Positions 45,297 to 57,915 are shown, counted from the first letter of the stretch. The stretch: DNA of 64,000 nucleotides from Ampelomyces quisqualis (GCA_018398575.1 JAGTXZ010000002.1:2048501-2112500), one strand, 5' to 3'. Notes: generated by a model not told the origin, from the letters alone. Numbers and translations: made by a program.

Positions 45297-48200
45297 ACTA
45301 GGTAAGGTTAGAATTATAACCTACCTATTTTACGTAATACTTTAGGACAGAGTAGTACAACTTGCTAGCTAGAATCTCTTTAACTTCTTATTCTTTAACG
45401 CCTTAAATTAAGATACTAGATAGGTTTAGGCTTAGCTAACTAGTCAAGGAGTTGTTAGAATCCTTACAGAAAACGTCTAGAGCAAACACGTTGTAGATCT
45501 TAGAGCCTTTTAGTAGTTTTAGTTAGAATAAATGCCTAACTTGTTCTAAAACTTTAAAGGGTCCTTCCTACAATTTAGCAAGTTTGCGACTTAAGTAGGT
45601 AATAGATAGGTTTTAGGTTTATAGATATACCTTGTTACCTATTTTCCAATTAATAGGTTGTTAATATTTATTAACTTTAGCAGTTATACGTTATTAAGCC
45701 TTCTCTATATTATCTTTGGCTATACGCTAGGCTTTGTATATATAAGTAGCTAAGCTTAGGGCGTTCTTAATATTAGTATCCTTAGGCTTTAATATAGATA
45801 ATAACTAATTCTAGCTTTAGCGCAGTTTAGATCTAAAAAGGAGCTAGTACAGCGCTATACTAATTGCAGAGTATAGTAGCGTAGCTTAGGCTTAATTAAT
45901 TATTAGCAAGAGGTTACTCTAGTTGTCCTAGTAATAGAATACAAAGAGCCTTAATTATTAATTAATATATTTGTTTATAATCTCTGTTTGTCTATTAGTT
46001 TGTTTATAGTAGGCTGTAGAAAGCTTAATTTGCACGCCTAGGATCTTGCAGAACTTAGACTAGAATTAGAACATAAACTAGAAGCTGCAGTTAGACACTA
46101 TGCTTTTAGGCGTATAGCTAAATTAGTATACCTATTAGATAAACAAGTAAGCTATTTTCTAGGCGTTAATAGTCTTATAACATAGGATAGAGATAGCTTA
46201 CTTTAATAGGCAATTAATAATAACTATAATTTAATTATAGCTATACTAATTAGTTAGGAATGTCTTAAAATCTATACACAAATGCTATATAGGCCTATTA
46301 GGAATTAGTAACAGATAGAGAAAACCTTAGGATTAAAGCTGTCTTAGATAGGATCTTTAACAAGAAACGCAGTTTTGTACATAGCGTTTACATATAGCTT
46401 CTATACCTTTCTAATAATATTACTAAGCTAGAAGCTAATACGTCTTTATAGCGCTTAGGTAGGTAGTAAATACCTAATTATAAGCCTCTCTAATTAGTTA
46501 GGTGTATAAGAAGGAATCCCTAGGTATATAAAGGCGTAAGTAATAAAGTAGTAGTTCTTTTTAGATATAATACAGCTATAGCAGCGTAAGGTGTTCTTCC
46601 TTAAAGAAGCGGCGATTCTCTACTAGTAGGGCTTTAATTAGTTCTAGAAAGTTAAGATTTAGGGGGGCACTAATAGATTAGACTAAAATAGCTAAAATAT
46701 TAATCTCTAGCTAGTTACAAACGTAGTTCTAAGCTAGTTTAGAGTTAACTAGAGGGTTTAGGCGTTTAGGTCCTAGAAGTACACAGGATCTATTGTCTTG
46801 TTAGGCAGCCTTAACCTTGCTAACGTTCTATTCTCTTTAGCTTAGGATATTAGCTTGCTTATTAAGCTTGCTAGGCGTATACTTAATACAAAAATTAAAA
46901 GAGGCAATAATCTTTGCCTATTGTGCTTAACGTACATTAAGAACCTTAGTAGTTATAAAGTATTCTAAGGAGTAGTAGTCTAAATATACCTAGATTTAGC
47001 TCTATATAGAGGTAAGCTTAGCTCTCTACTTCTTAAAGGCTTTTAAGATAGCAAACAGTTCTTTATTATATATTTTTTAATTAAGTTTAGCTCTAGATAG
47101 AGCGTAACTATAGAAGGCTATAGGATACTACTTGTTGTTAGAGTGCTTCTAAGAGAGTACTCCTACTATTACTCTATCTAATACGTTAGTTTCTAACTTT
47201 ATGTTATACTTAGGATAGAAATAAGATAGCGTAGAAATAGCTAGGAGTAAGGCTTTAATCTAATTAAAAGCCTATTAGCAATTAATAGTCTATTCAAAAG
47301 GCGTAGTAGAACTCTAAAGCTTTATAATTAGTTTGGCTATACAAAAAAAATCCTTAATAAATTGTTAGTAAAAACTAGTAAAACTAAGAAATAACTTAAC
47401 GCTAGTAATTGTAGTAGGTTCAGCCTAGTTTTAGAGTACTTCTACCTTGTTAGGGTTAACTTTAGTGCTCTAGTTTATCAAAACGTAACCTAGATACTTT
47501 GTGTAGGTTACATAGAATTTACTCTTCTAAATATCTACTTAGAGTCCTACAGTATATAGGCGCTCTAGGACCTTTTAGACGTGTTCTTAATATAAGTTTA
47601 TATCCTTAGAGTAGATTAGGATATTATTAAGATACGCAATATAGAAATTATTAAGATAATTAATTAGTATATTATTTATATAGCGCTAATACGTAGCTAG
47701 TCTATTATATAAGCCAAAAGAGAGTACCTTACACTTATAGGTACTGTAACAAGTTTAGAAAGTAGTATACTCTTTAGAGTTAGAATCTATACAAATTTTG
47801 TTAAAGGCAGCTCTAATGTTAAACTTAGTAAAGATCTTAGCTTTAGAAGGACAGAATAGCAGCTTATTAATGCAAGGGATTAGATAGACGTTTTTGTGCG
47901 TAAGAGCGTTAATCTTCTAGTAGTCTACACAGATGCGTATATCTTTATTTAGTTTGCGTATACAAAGGATAGGTAAAGTAAAAGAACTTTGGCTAGCCTT
48001 AATAAAACCCTTCTAAAGGTATTCTTAGACATAGGCCTTAGTAGCTTTAAGCTTCTTCTAATTTTACTTATATAGGAGACTAAACGCATTTAGTAATAGT
48101 TCTTTAAAGATAATCTTATAATTATATAGACAATAAGGAGGCAATTAATTAGCTACTAACTTACTAAATATATCCTAATACTAGGAGTAACAGGCAGGTA

Positions 48201-50578
48201 ATTACTTATCTAATTAGCATTAATTAGCTGCGTTGTCCTTAGAGGCAAGAATCCTGTTAATCTTATATAGGCTAGTTGTAAAGAACTTGTTTTAAGGCTT
48301 CTTTATAATAAAGTAGAATGCATTAGCAGAAATAAGAGCAATGCAGGTAGTTAGAGAAAGTTTAGACTCTAAGTAGGGTTGCTTAGTTAGGGTATAAGGA
48401 ATCTCTAAGAATTTTTAAGCTAATAAGAGCTTTAAGTATCCTTTAAGACAATAAATAGAAGAAAGAAAACAATAGTAAGGACTGTTTTAGATATAATAGT
48501 CTTCTTTCTCCTATAGAGCGTTGCGTTATTGCACATTAAGATAAATAGTAGCTAGCACTGTAGCTTAATATAGAATAGTAGGAATAGAGAGTAAAGGATT
48601 GTAAGAATAGGGGTACTTAGATAGCTAAATAAACTGTAACCTATCTGTGTCTAATTGAATCTTAAATTGCCTTAACTATTAGAGGCTAAGTATATAATCC
48701 TAAGGCCTAAGATTAAGAATAAGGAATAAATAGTTTAAAACCTTTTAGCTATTAATATTTATATGTAGTCAAATATATTAAGTAACTGTAGAAGTAATCT
48801 AATCCTTAAAGCTATGCACCTAAACCTAAAAGAGGAGCTTCTAAATAGGTTAATGTAAAGCTTTAGAAATAGATAAAGTAATTTGTAAATTTAAAAATAG
48901 GAAACCTTAAGCACTAGTGTTAATAAGAGTGTTAAGGCGTAAACTAATACCCTAGTTATAGAGAAGCGTAGGTATAAAGAAATAGGAACTGTAAAACAAA
49001 TAAGAAAGGTTAAAGTAAGATAGATTATAACAGTTTAGGCCTAAAGAGGTAAGTCCTTCTAGGCGCTTCTATTTCCTAAATAATATACCTCTTAGTTAGG
49101 TTACTCTTATGTATCTTTAAACTTATCTACTTTTATAGTTTTAATCTAGCGTACACAAGGCTTTGTGCAATTACTAGAGTAGTATCCTAGCTTACTATAA
49201 TTATAATAACTACTAGAGGTCTTTTGTTAATTAGGTTTAGAAGTCTTAGTAGGAAAACGCACTGTTATTAATTAATAGGCTAGCGCAGGGTATATTAGAG
49301 CGCTAGAAGTAGTTGTCTAATTTAGCTCTAAGTTAGCTTATAGGGCCTGCCTAATTAGCAATTTGGCAGTAACTAGTAATATACTTAGGTTAGGATTATT
49401 CTTCTACTCTATATTGTAGGTAGTAAAGTGTTCTACTATCTAATTAAATAAGTTCTTCTATTAGTGCCTGAATCCTAGGTTAGGAATTTGTAGTCCTAGA
49501 GTAATTTTTGTCTACAAATAGTAAAACTACTCTAAAGAAGGTACTTGTCTCTTAACTACAGAACTTAGAAATCTAGCTTTAAACAGGGGGAACGTTTTCT
49601 TCTTATTTATCTATAATTAATTAAAGGCTATACAGCTCTTGGCTACCTTATTGCCTGTAATAAAATAGAACTTAAGTAGCTTAATTATTTGCTTAGCGTT
49701 CTAGAATTACTCTTAATTAGTATCTAATAAATATTAAGGCTTAAGATAGCCCTTAGCTAATCCTGTAGTATAGCTCTATACTAGGGCTATGCGTTGCCTT
49801 TTAGTCTAATAGTAATCTAAGTTAATTTTAAGTTAATCTTAGATAGAGGCCTGCTATTAACAGAAGGTAGAATCTTTCCTATTACTAAGATTGTTAATAT
49901 TAGGCGTCTTCTCTAATTGTTAGGTTTAGTGTAAACTTTTATAGCAATATAAGCGATCTAATACAAAGCTGTTAGATAAACAGCAAGGTGCAGAATTATT
50001 CTAAGAGGTTTTAGTAGTAGGTAGAGGCTTGTCTAGTCCTACTAAAAGAGTTAGTCTTTTCTTAAGAGAATTAATTTCTACTAACGCCTGTTTTAGTTCT
50101 TGTTGTAATTAATTAACCTCTATTTGCGCAAGGGTTAGATTTAGTGTAGCTCTAGGCTAAGGAGTATTCTTAGATTTCTTAGTGTCTAACTTTTTTACTT
50201 TAGCACTCTATTGCTAAGTTGTAACAGTTAATACAGAGTCTCCTTAGGATCCTCTAGGTATTGTTACTAGTGCAGCTTTTAGGGAAGTTATTAGCGTTGC
50301 CTCTAATACTCCTAGGTTATTAATAGTCTCTAAGTCTCTATCCTAGCGCCAAACGCGACTTTTACTAAAGTAATCCTAACTGTTGTTAATAGAAAGTTCT
50401 AAACCTAAAGGCTTTGGCTGTTAAAAGATCTAAGGGATCCTAACTATGTTTAATAGATTTAAGGTTGCAAACAAATCTAATTTAGATAAGGTTCTAGACG
50501 TTTTAACGCAATCTTTTTAAAAGTAAATAGCAATATTATCTAAATGCTATTACTAGCAGGCTAAAGTTTCTTTTGTAA
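45297..50578 (-). pseudogene. Gypsy X1 gag-pol (dead)
   Basis: The minus strand carries the same gag-pol as X2, recognised by alignment with X2 (32625-36240, reversed) and X3. The reverse transcriptase lies around 47500-48100 and gag around 48900-50500. RIP stops are throughout. Confidence 0.8.
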
Positions 50579-50878
50579 TGTAACAACGCAGGTAGGTACA
50601 GCTATTAGGATCAAATTAGATACGTATCAGAGGCATATAGAAGTGCGTATTGTATTAGAAATTCTAGATTAGCTATACACCTATAGGTCTTGTACAGAAG
50701 GACAAGAGAAACTTGTCCTCTATCTAATGCTATAGGCTTATATTTATAGTAGGCGTAGGAGCTAAGTTAGAGCGCTGTTAGAGCGCTATTAGTCCTAATC
50801 TGCTAGCCTTCTACATAATCTGTTATTAAGCCTTTATAAGGTATTAGATGTGATATGTGTTTGCGTGTACTTGTTACA
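50579..50878 (-). repeat. LTR of gypsy X1 (right)
   Basis: TGTAACAACG...CTTGTTACA, 300 bp, followed by the AACTC target duplication. Confidence 0.88.
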
Positions 50879-50883
50879 AACTC

Positions 50884-53800
50884 TAGACCTTTTCTAGGGC
50901 TTATTGTACTCTATACCTTATAATTAGTTAATAAAGCTTTAGCGCTAAGTTGCAGACCTTCTAGACAAGAGCTAGATCTACGCTAGTTCCTTCTCTACTA
51001 GGGCTCTAGTCTTACTAGTAAAGAAGGCTTTAGGTGTATAGCACCTTTGCGTTAACTATTAGGCGCTAAACTAAATTACTAAGGCAGATTAATACCTACT
51101 TTTGTTAATTAAGGAGACGCTTTGTATACTCTTTTAGGTAAAGTAGTTTATAAAGGTTAACGTCTACTTAGCGTTCTACTAAATAAAGGTTATAGTAGAA
51201 GATAAGTATTTTACTATATTTTATACACAATTTAGCTTCTTTAAGTAGCTTATTTGTCTTAAAGGACTCTTAGGCGCGCTCTCCTTATTCTAGTAGTATA
51301 TTAACGCTACTCTTAAGAAAACGCTAGAGGATTTTTCTATAGTATACCTAGACAATATTCTAATCTACTTAAATAGTTCTATTAAAGACTACTACTATAA
51401 GGTGTAATAGGTTCTCTAACTTCTCTAAAAAGCCTATTTTGTACTTAAACTTTAAGAAGTATACTTTTACTATAAAAACAGTTAAGCATTTAGAATATAT
51501 TATTAAGGCAAGGTAAGCTGTTTAGCTAAACCTTACTAAGGTATAGGCTATTATAGATTAAAAGCCTCTAATATCTTTCTAAGAAGTCTAAAGTTTTCTT
51601 AGATTTACTAACTTCTATAGAAACTTTATGCTAAATTTCTCTAGCGTTACAGCCTTCTTATATGCATTAACAAAGAAGAAGACTTTTTTTCTGTAGATAG
51701 ATAAAGTGTAGTATGCGTTTAACTAGCTAAAGTGTATTTTTAGCTCTAAACTAGTCCTAACTTAGTAAGACTCTATGCAAACTATAGTAGTTAAGGTAGA
51801 TAGCTCTAGAAGTGCTTTAGAGAGCTGCCTCTTACAGGACGTTAATAGCGTACTTTATTCTGTTATATACTACTTAGTATTCTTATTACTAGTATAACGC
51901 AACTATACTATATATAATAAGAAGCTAATAGTAGTTATTAAATACCTAGAAGCGTAGACACTAGAGCTTTAAAGTATCTATAAGCTCTTTACTATTTTTA
52001 TAGACTATAAGAACCTTAAATACTTTATAACTATACAATTACTTATAAAGTAATAGTAATATTAGTTAGAACTTTTATTTAAATTTTACTTTTACTTTTA
52101 GTACTACCTAGAACGCCTTACTACTTATCTAGATGCGCTAAGTTAGCGCAAGCAAGATACGCAGAATTATAGGCTATAGCTAGAGTACGTTATAACTCTA
52201 CTCTCTATCTAGTCTACGTCTACGCAACCTTAAGAAGAGGACAGCTAGCTTTTTTTAAGAGACCTTCTCTTTTCTAACTAATATATATAAGAGCTTTAGA
52301 ATAAGGCTATGTAATAAAATAAGATATATATTAGCTATTTACAGGCAGTATATAAGAGTAGTAGAGTATTTCTATTAGAAGCTAAGACAAATTAATAAAT
52401 TACTAACTATAACGTCTTAGCATATAGTGCGCTTTAGTAAAGAGGCGTAATATAGCTACTAAGATAGAAGCTACTTACTACTATAGTTATCTAACATATA
52501 TATAACTTAAACTTAGCAGGCTACTTAAGTAAAAATAAAATGTTTTAGATCTTGCGTAGAGACTATTATTAGGATAAGATAGCTATAGATATTACTTAGT
52601 TTATTTATAACTATTATTATTATAGAGCTTACGTATCTTACCTCTAATAATAGAGTCTTTTATAGCCTATCCTAGTTGCAGATTAATACTAGGCCTAAAT
52701 CTCTATAGATTTTATAGTAAATCTCTTACAAGCTTACAAAGCCTTCTTTAAATATCTCTTAGTTATTACTAATAGGCTGTCTAAATATATGTAACTAGAA
52801 GCTATACTATTAATAAAGGCTAAAGAGTGCGCAGAGCAATTTAAAGAAGTCTAGTAGTAGTTCTATAGTTTTCTAAGCAGTATAATTAGCAACTGCAGCT
52901 TAGACTAGCTAAAAAGATTCTAGAAAACTCTGTATAAGCTTGTTAGAGTTAAACAACTTTTGTCTATAGTATACTATTCTTAAATAGATAGTAGCATAGA
53001 ATAAGCTAACTAAGAAGTATAATTAGTTCTAAGAGTTATAATAAACTTTTCTTAAACAAATTAGCCTTAGTGCCTTACTACTTACTAGCTAGCGCTTAAT
53101 AACAGAAACTTCTCTATAACTAGTATTAGCTCTAATTTACTACTAAACAGATATAATATACTACCTATCTAGCCTAAGTATATCTAATAAGTATTCTATA
53201 TAATAGTAAAGAAGAAGGCTGTCTAGTTTATGCGCTACCTATAAGAAGGAATAGAAATAGCCTAAGTAGTAATCTTATATACTTAGTAGAAATAATAAAA
53301 GGCTATAGATTAGGCGCGTTAACTAGTATACTAATATTAAGTTAGAGATAAGGTGTAGTTCTTAATAAGAAACGTTAAAATAGTATAGTAAAGTAAGAAG
53401 TTAGACTAGCTATAAGTAAAGTATACTATAGTAGCTATACTAACGCTACTTATAGTTACTTTAGATTTACTAGAAAGCCTTTATAAAATAGTGCACGTTA
53501 ACCTTATTAAACTAGCCTCTAAAGACCTACTCCTAAGCTAAGTCTTCTAAGACTCTAGACTAGAACTAGCGCTAGAACTAGAAGACAAAGACAAAGATCT
53601 GTGTAAATAGAAAGTAGAAGAAATACTCTAAGAGAAAAACGCATAAGACTGCAATAAGAAACAAGTGCTAGTTAAGTAGAAAGAATAGCTTATACTATTA
53701 TAGTACCTAAAGAAAAACTTTTTTAATATAAAAGTACTTTATATATTTTAAGGCAACTAGATAAAGCGTTTATAAGGTAACATTACTTAAAGGACAATAA

Positions 53801-55117
53801 GTATATAAATTTAGAGCTACGTAGGCTATAGAAAATTTATTTTAGGCTCTAAAGAAGTAACTATCTAGGGACAGCTAAGCTCTTATAAAGAACTTTAAAA
53901 AGTTAGCCTAAGAGCATAACAAAGATATAACAGCTTAGGCTTAATTCTTAACAAAGAGTAACTTGTTATTATTAGAAGATGCAGAGTAGTAATAGTAGTA
54001 ACAAAGTAGGCCTAAAAGGCTGTTGCTAAAGCCTGTAGGCAATACTATGCATAGCTTAAAGTAAGAAGAAACAGAGGTAGTAGTAAGAGTAGTATAGAAG
54101 AGAGCCTTACGTAATCTTTAGTTAGTAAACTTATAGATAGAAGGCAGGCTAGCTACTACTTATATTCTAGTTAGCTATAATCTTGCGCTATAACGCTATT
54201 ATCTCCTATATTCCTTAGCCTAATATATTTAGAGTAAGAACTAGGTTATTTACTTAGTTTCTGCAGCTAGGCGTTGCAATAATAAGAGATAATAACAAAG
54301 TATTAGAGGTAGAGCTAAAGGCTAAGGCTATTACGCTACTATTCTAAGTAAGCTAGTAAGCTGCCTTAAAGTTAAGCTTAGTATTATAGAACTATAGTAA
54401 GTTAAGAGAATAGTTGCAGAATAAGTATAGCTAAGAAACTACTTATAGCCTTTAAGTACGTAAGAGTGCGTATACTAGCCTTCTTAACATATACTTTTAT
54501 ATTCTTACTGTTAGTAACAAGCTTATAGGCCTTAAGAGCTGCATAAAGAGCTAGATGCGCAAAAAGCTAGCCTATAAACAACTTATAATAGTATTTTACT
54601 ATATAACAAAAGCTACACTTTTTACTACTATTTTATACATAGTTAATATAGCTGTAAACTACGCACTTCTTAATATATAATAAGTAGTTAAACTGTATAT
54701 ACTTTAGTGTTACAGCCTTATTATTAAAGTTGCTAGTTACTTTATAACTACTTGTATAGCAACAGCGCCTTAAAGGCATAATAGAGTTAGAGAAAAGGCG
54801 CTTAGAGCGCGTAAGAAATAATATTAGAAAGCAATTAATAAGTTAATTATTAGAAAAGTAAGTATAGTTAGTGTGTAGTCTAGGCGCAGTCTAAAGGTAG
54901 AGAAGAGACTAAAAGAGAATAGTATTAGTAGTATAAGAACTAGGACAGAGCTAGCTAAGCGCTAATACAAAATTATAGTAAGCGTATAGACGCACGCGCA
55001 CAGTAGGCAGCTAGGTAACAAGTAGCGCTAGAATAACTTTAGCCTATCTTTGCAACACAATTACTATATTATAATAATATAAGCTCTTATACTAAGAGAA
55101 GAGTAAGTAAAAGAGTA
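50884..55117 (+). pseudogene. Gypsy W reverse transcriptase-integrase region (dead)
   Basis: The pol part of W continues here after X1. Short conserved islands survive between RIP stops, including an integrase-core-like stretch near 52700-52800 (resembling SIDFIVNLP and FFKYLLVITNRLSKY). TAG at expected Trp and Gln positions dominates. It encodes no functional protein. Confidence 0.7.
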
Positions 55118-55304
55118 TATAATAGGCTAGGCTTTGCCTAGCCCTTTACTTTCTTAAGAAGAGCTTAGTCTAGCCTTACTACCTCTTTATAGACTAGCAC
55201 GCACAGAGGGTATATAAACTCCTTCTGTAACTAGTAGAGAAGCTTAAGAAATACAACTCTTTCTAGTACCTTACTATTCTATCTTTATAGGCTAGCCTCT
55301 AACA
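55118..55304 (+). repeat. 3' LTR of gypsy W
   Basis: Direct copy of 18947-19133. Flanked on the right by TTAAG, matching the left flank of the 5' LTR. Confidence 0.88.
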
Positions 55305-56168
55305 TTAAGTTATAGTAACTTTAAATAGTATTATATAAAATTCTATTATAATAACATAGACGCCTACTACTTATATATACGCCCTAAGACTTTAGACTAT
55401 ATTATCTACTACTAAAAATTACGCGCCTTGTTTAATAAATAGCTAATACAGCCCTTTATACCTCTTGCCTTAAGACTAAAAGAATTGCAATACCTCTAAG
55501 TACTACTAAGCTACTTAGAGGATTTTAAAGCGTTACTCTAAATTATAAACTTCTATTCTGCTATTTGCACTTACTAGAACAAGTAGTAGAATAGAGCGCG
55601 GCGCCTAAGGTGCAAGCTAAATTAGCCTGCTACCTAAAGTCTTACCCTACCTACCTTCCTAAACCTAGTAAAAACGCATAGAAATATATAGTAAGCTGCC
55701 TATACTACTATAAAACTCTTGCTACTAACCTCTTCTTGTTTAGCTTACTTACCCTTGTGCTACTGTACAGCTTCTCTTCTCCTTTACTCTGCTCTTTACT
55801 CTCTGTTATTTTGTTTATACTCCTCTAAAAATAAGCTACTATGTGGCGCAGACTTAGCGAGGTACTCTATCCTCTTACTTCTTTCTATACCTCTAAAACA
55901 TGCAGGGTTTCTCTACTAGGCGAGAGAACGCTGCTAGACTACAATGTATCCTATAGAATAGGCACGTTCTAGCAGTGTGGCTGCACTGTAAGCCTGGTGC
56001 CGTGCCTGTCTTAAAGTACCCCTTGGGAGGTCATAAACGGACGTTAAACAACTTCAATCAATCAATTAAGTGGGCGCCTTCCATAGAATCCCTTAACATG
56101 CAGGATCTTGTGAACACACTCTGAGAAGCCTGCATTGTCTCCCAAATTTAGCACATGTTTCGACTCAT

Positions 56169-56966
56169 CTACGAAACGGGGCGTCTAGATGGGCCTCCCT
56201 TTTCCAAGAGCTGGAAACGGCGCCCGGCAGCGAATCGTGTGAATCTTGACCTTATCTGTCTCAGTACGCGCGCTTCTTGCTTATAACGCCCAACTGCGAT
56301 CCAAGAGAATACATTCCACCGTAATCGTGTGGATAGAACCCAGTCTTGAGGCGTGTGAAAATTGTGCATGAACGCATACTCGAAATAGATTGGGTAGAAA
56401 CCAGCGTAATCCCAATCTATCAACCAAAGTTGATCAGGAGTGTCAAGTATAATATTTCGTGGCGCGAGGTCATGGTGAATTAATACGGAGGTCTGGGCGA
56501 ACGGAGATATTCGCGTCTCAGGATCTACTGATGCTTGAGTCGCAGCTTCCATCGCTCTCCGGATGGACGTAAAATTGACCCAAAATTGAATGAAAGACGT
56601 GATATATTCTGGCCCTGATCGAGCTAGAAGGCCATAGAGGTCTTCCAACCAGAACGACATGCACTCGCCAGTCGATAGAGATCCTGCGGTTGACGATTTC
56701 ACCGACCTTAGAAGATTGATGTAACGGCGGAGTTGTAGAGCTAGTTTTATCGTCATAAATCAGCCGAGCCTCATCCACATCTATTCCAGCGTGGTTCCTC
56801 GAATACGCTCCATTATGCAGTATGCATTTCCCTCGTATGCAATTATCCTCTTTATGCAGGGAGCACGAATACCTAATTGACGAGCAACATCTCTGGCCTT
56901 GACTATATCTTCGATCAAGGGAGGCTCGTAGTGTTTCGCCAGTAAGGTAGCCGATAGGAGAATATG
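56169..56966 (-). pseudogene. Aminoglycoside phosphotransferase-family protein, RIP-inactivated
   Basis: One minus-strand frame reads HYEPPLIEDIVKARDVARQL, GNAYCIMERIRGTTLE, then TAG (56783-56781), MWMRLG, then TGA (56762-56760), then an open C-terminal part from 56756 to 56169. That part has HHDLAPRNIILD (catalytic loop) and LWLIDWDYAGFYPIYFEYAF (metal-binding Asp), typical of the fungal APH/choline-kinase-like family. Both stops fall where the family has Trp (TLEWMWMRLGWF-type), so each is one G-to-A change, as RIP makes. The N-terminus upstream of about 56966 is lost or broken. It begins about 100 bp from the end of the LINE. A selenocysteine or intron explanation is unlikely. Confidence 0.7.
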
Positions 56967-57915
56967 CTAGAGGAAGGTGCAAATCGAGGAGATGCCCTAA
57001 TATGATGTGCTAATTCGGCTTCCGAGCAATCCTGGAGCGAGTCGTCTCGAAGATATGAATTCGTATCTGGGTGATAGTTAAATATACTACACCTGCTAAT
57101 TTAGCAGGCATTACAACTATACTTTTGAATCGAAATACAGTAGCTGTTTGCTAGAATACGATGTCCTTCCGTGATCATAGACAGTTCAAGCTTTTTACTA
57201 GCTCAATGTCGGAACTCGACATGCGCTATTTACACTCGCACCAAGAAAACGCTTATGGAGTGATAGTGCAGCTTTAGATGGGCTAGAAGTGGGGTAGTAG
57301 AAGGTGGTAGAGAGGGGAATAGGTCCTTAATGTTGACTGGGGCCCATGAAAGGAAGGAAGGCGATGGTAGGAGAACGAGTTGTTTCGGAATGGCGCAGTT
57401 GGAGGGTGTAAGTGGGAGCGACGGAGGTGTGAGACTGATTGGCGCGGCAGAGCAACAGTGGCCGGCATTGACGAGAGAGATAACATATACAGATACCGGA
57501 AGCAACTCTAGGCTTGAGATTAAGGCCAGAACTGGATAGTGTATCTAACAGCCCGGACTGTAGTAATGCTGCTAATTCCTCCTAAAAATACTACACAGTT
57601 TAGGTATTTTACACGCTATGCAGGTAAATTATCTACTGTTTTAGACTTTGTCGTTCCTCTTCTGTAAGATCCTCTTTTTGGCCTCTCTTTTATCCTAAGT
57701 TCCTTTTAACAGCTGTATCAAACCTAACACACGCGCAGGTTAAATATAGGGTTTAGTAGGTTTAAAAAAGAGAGAGAGAGAAAAGGTAGAAGTTTAGTAG
57801 AGATAGAGAGAGTTTAAAAATAAGTAAGAAAACGTCTTAGCAGTAAACACTAAAATTTGACATACTTATTAAATTAGAACAAAACTTTTATATACTAAAA
57901 GTAGTAGGTAAAATA
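56967..57915. other. Decayed intergenic DNA, partly RIP-like
   Basis: 56967-57530 has moderate composition and short ORFs without domains, probably the remains of the phosphotransferase 5' region. From about 57540 the sequence turns AT-rich with many TA steps and an AGAGAG tract near 57768-57780, suggesting a small RIP-mutated repeat. I cannot classify it. Confidence 0.45.

Larger units (their letters stand above)
21080..50878 (-). mobile_element. Gypsy family X, copy X1 (interrupted by X2)
   Basis: Direct 300-bp LTRs at 21080-21379 and 50579-50878, with a perfect target duplication AACTC (21075-21079 and 50879-50883). The coding direction is minus: gag next to 50578, then pol toward 45297; the remaining 1.2 kb (21380-22611) holds the antisense ORF. 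X2 is inserted at 22611/45292 with duplication ATTAT, and the host reads through cleanly compared with X3. Net length is about 7.1 kb. Confidence 0.88.
18947..55304 (+). mobile_element. Ty3/gypsy element W, RIP-degraded, host of nested X1
   Basis: Direct 187-bp LTRs lie at 18947-19133 and 55118-55304 (TGTAATAGGCTAGG...CTCTAACA), flanked by a perfect 5-bp duplication TTAAG (18942-18946 and 55305-55309). Internal sequence is on the plus strand: gag and protease region 19134-21079, then after the nested block reverse transcriptase, RNase H and integrase 50884-55117. The protease frame reads ALVDIG at 20458-20475, from an expected DSG/DTG. The integrase core resembles ISIDFIVNLP near 52700, recoverable only by ignoring RIP stops. 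Net length without insertions is about 6.6 kb. Confidence 0.88.
18590..56068 (+). mobile_element. Tad-like LINE, 5'-truncated, split by nested elements
   Basis: Two pieces survive, 18590-18946 and 55305-56068, separated by gypsy W. The left piece reads WSPSHIEIASNELAD near 18637-18681, the RNase H signature of fungal non-LTR elements, with a stop replacing Gln shortly after. The right piece ends in a 3' tail with CTTGGGAGGTCATAAACGG and AACTTCAATCAATCAATTAA, typical of Tad1-group termini. The left end starts about 10-20 bp after the tRNA gene and is 5'-truncated (no reverse transcriptase). No target duplication was identified, so the left limit is approximate. The piece is RIP-mutated, except that its last 100 or so bases look milder. 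Confidence 0.75.

Noticed and set aside
44993..50878. A single DNA transposon with 300-bp terminal inverted repeats
   Set aside because: The two outer repeats are inverted to each other, but each has a direct partner elsewhere (22612-22910 and 21080-21379) with its own perfect 5-bp duplication. They belong to two different nested retrotransposons.
55719..55919. 66-residue Leu/Ser/Cys-rich ORF that looks membrane-like
   Set aside because: It sits in the RIP-mutated 3' part of the LINE; the composition follows from the pyrimidine-rich sequence.
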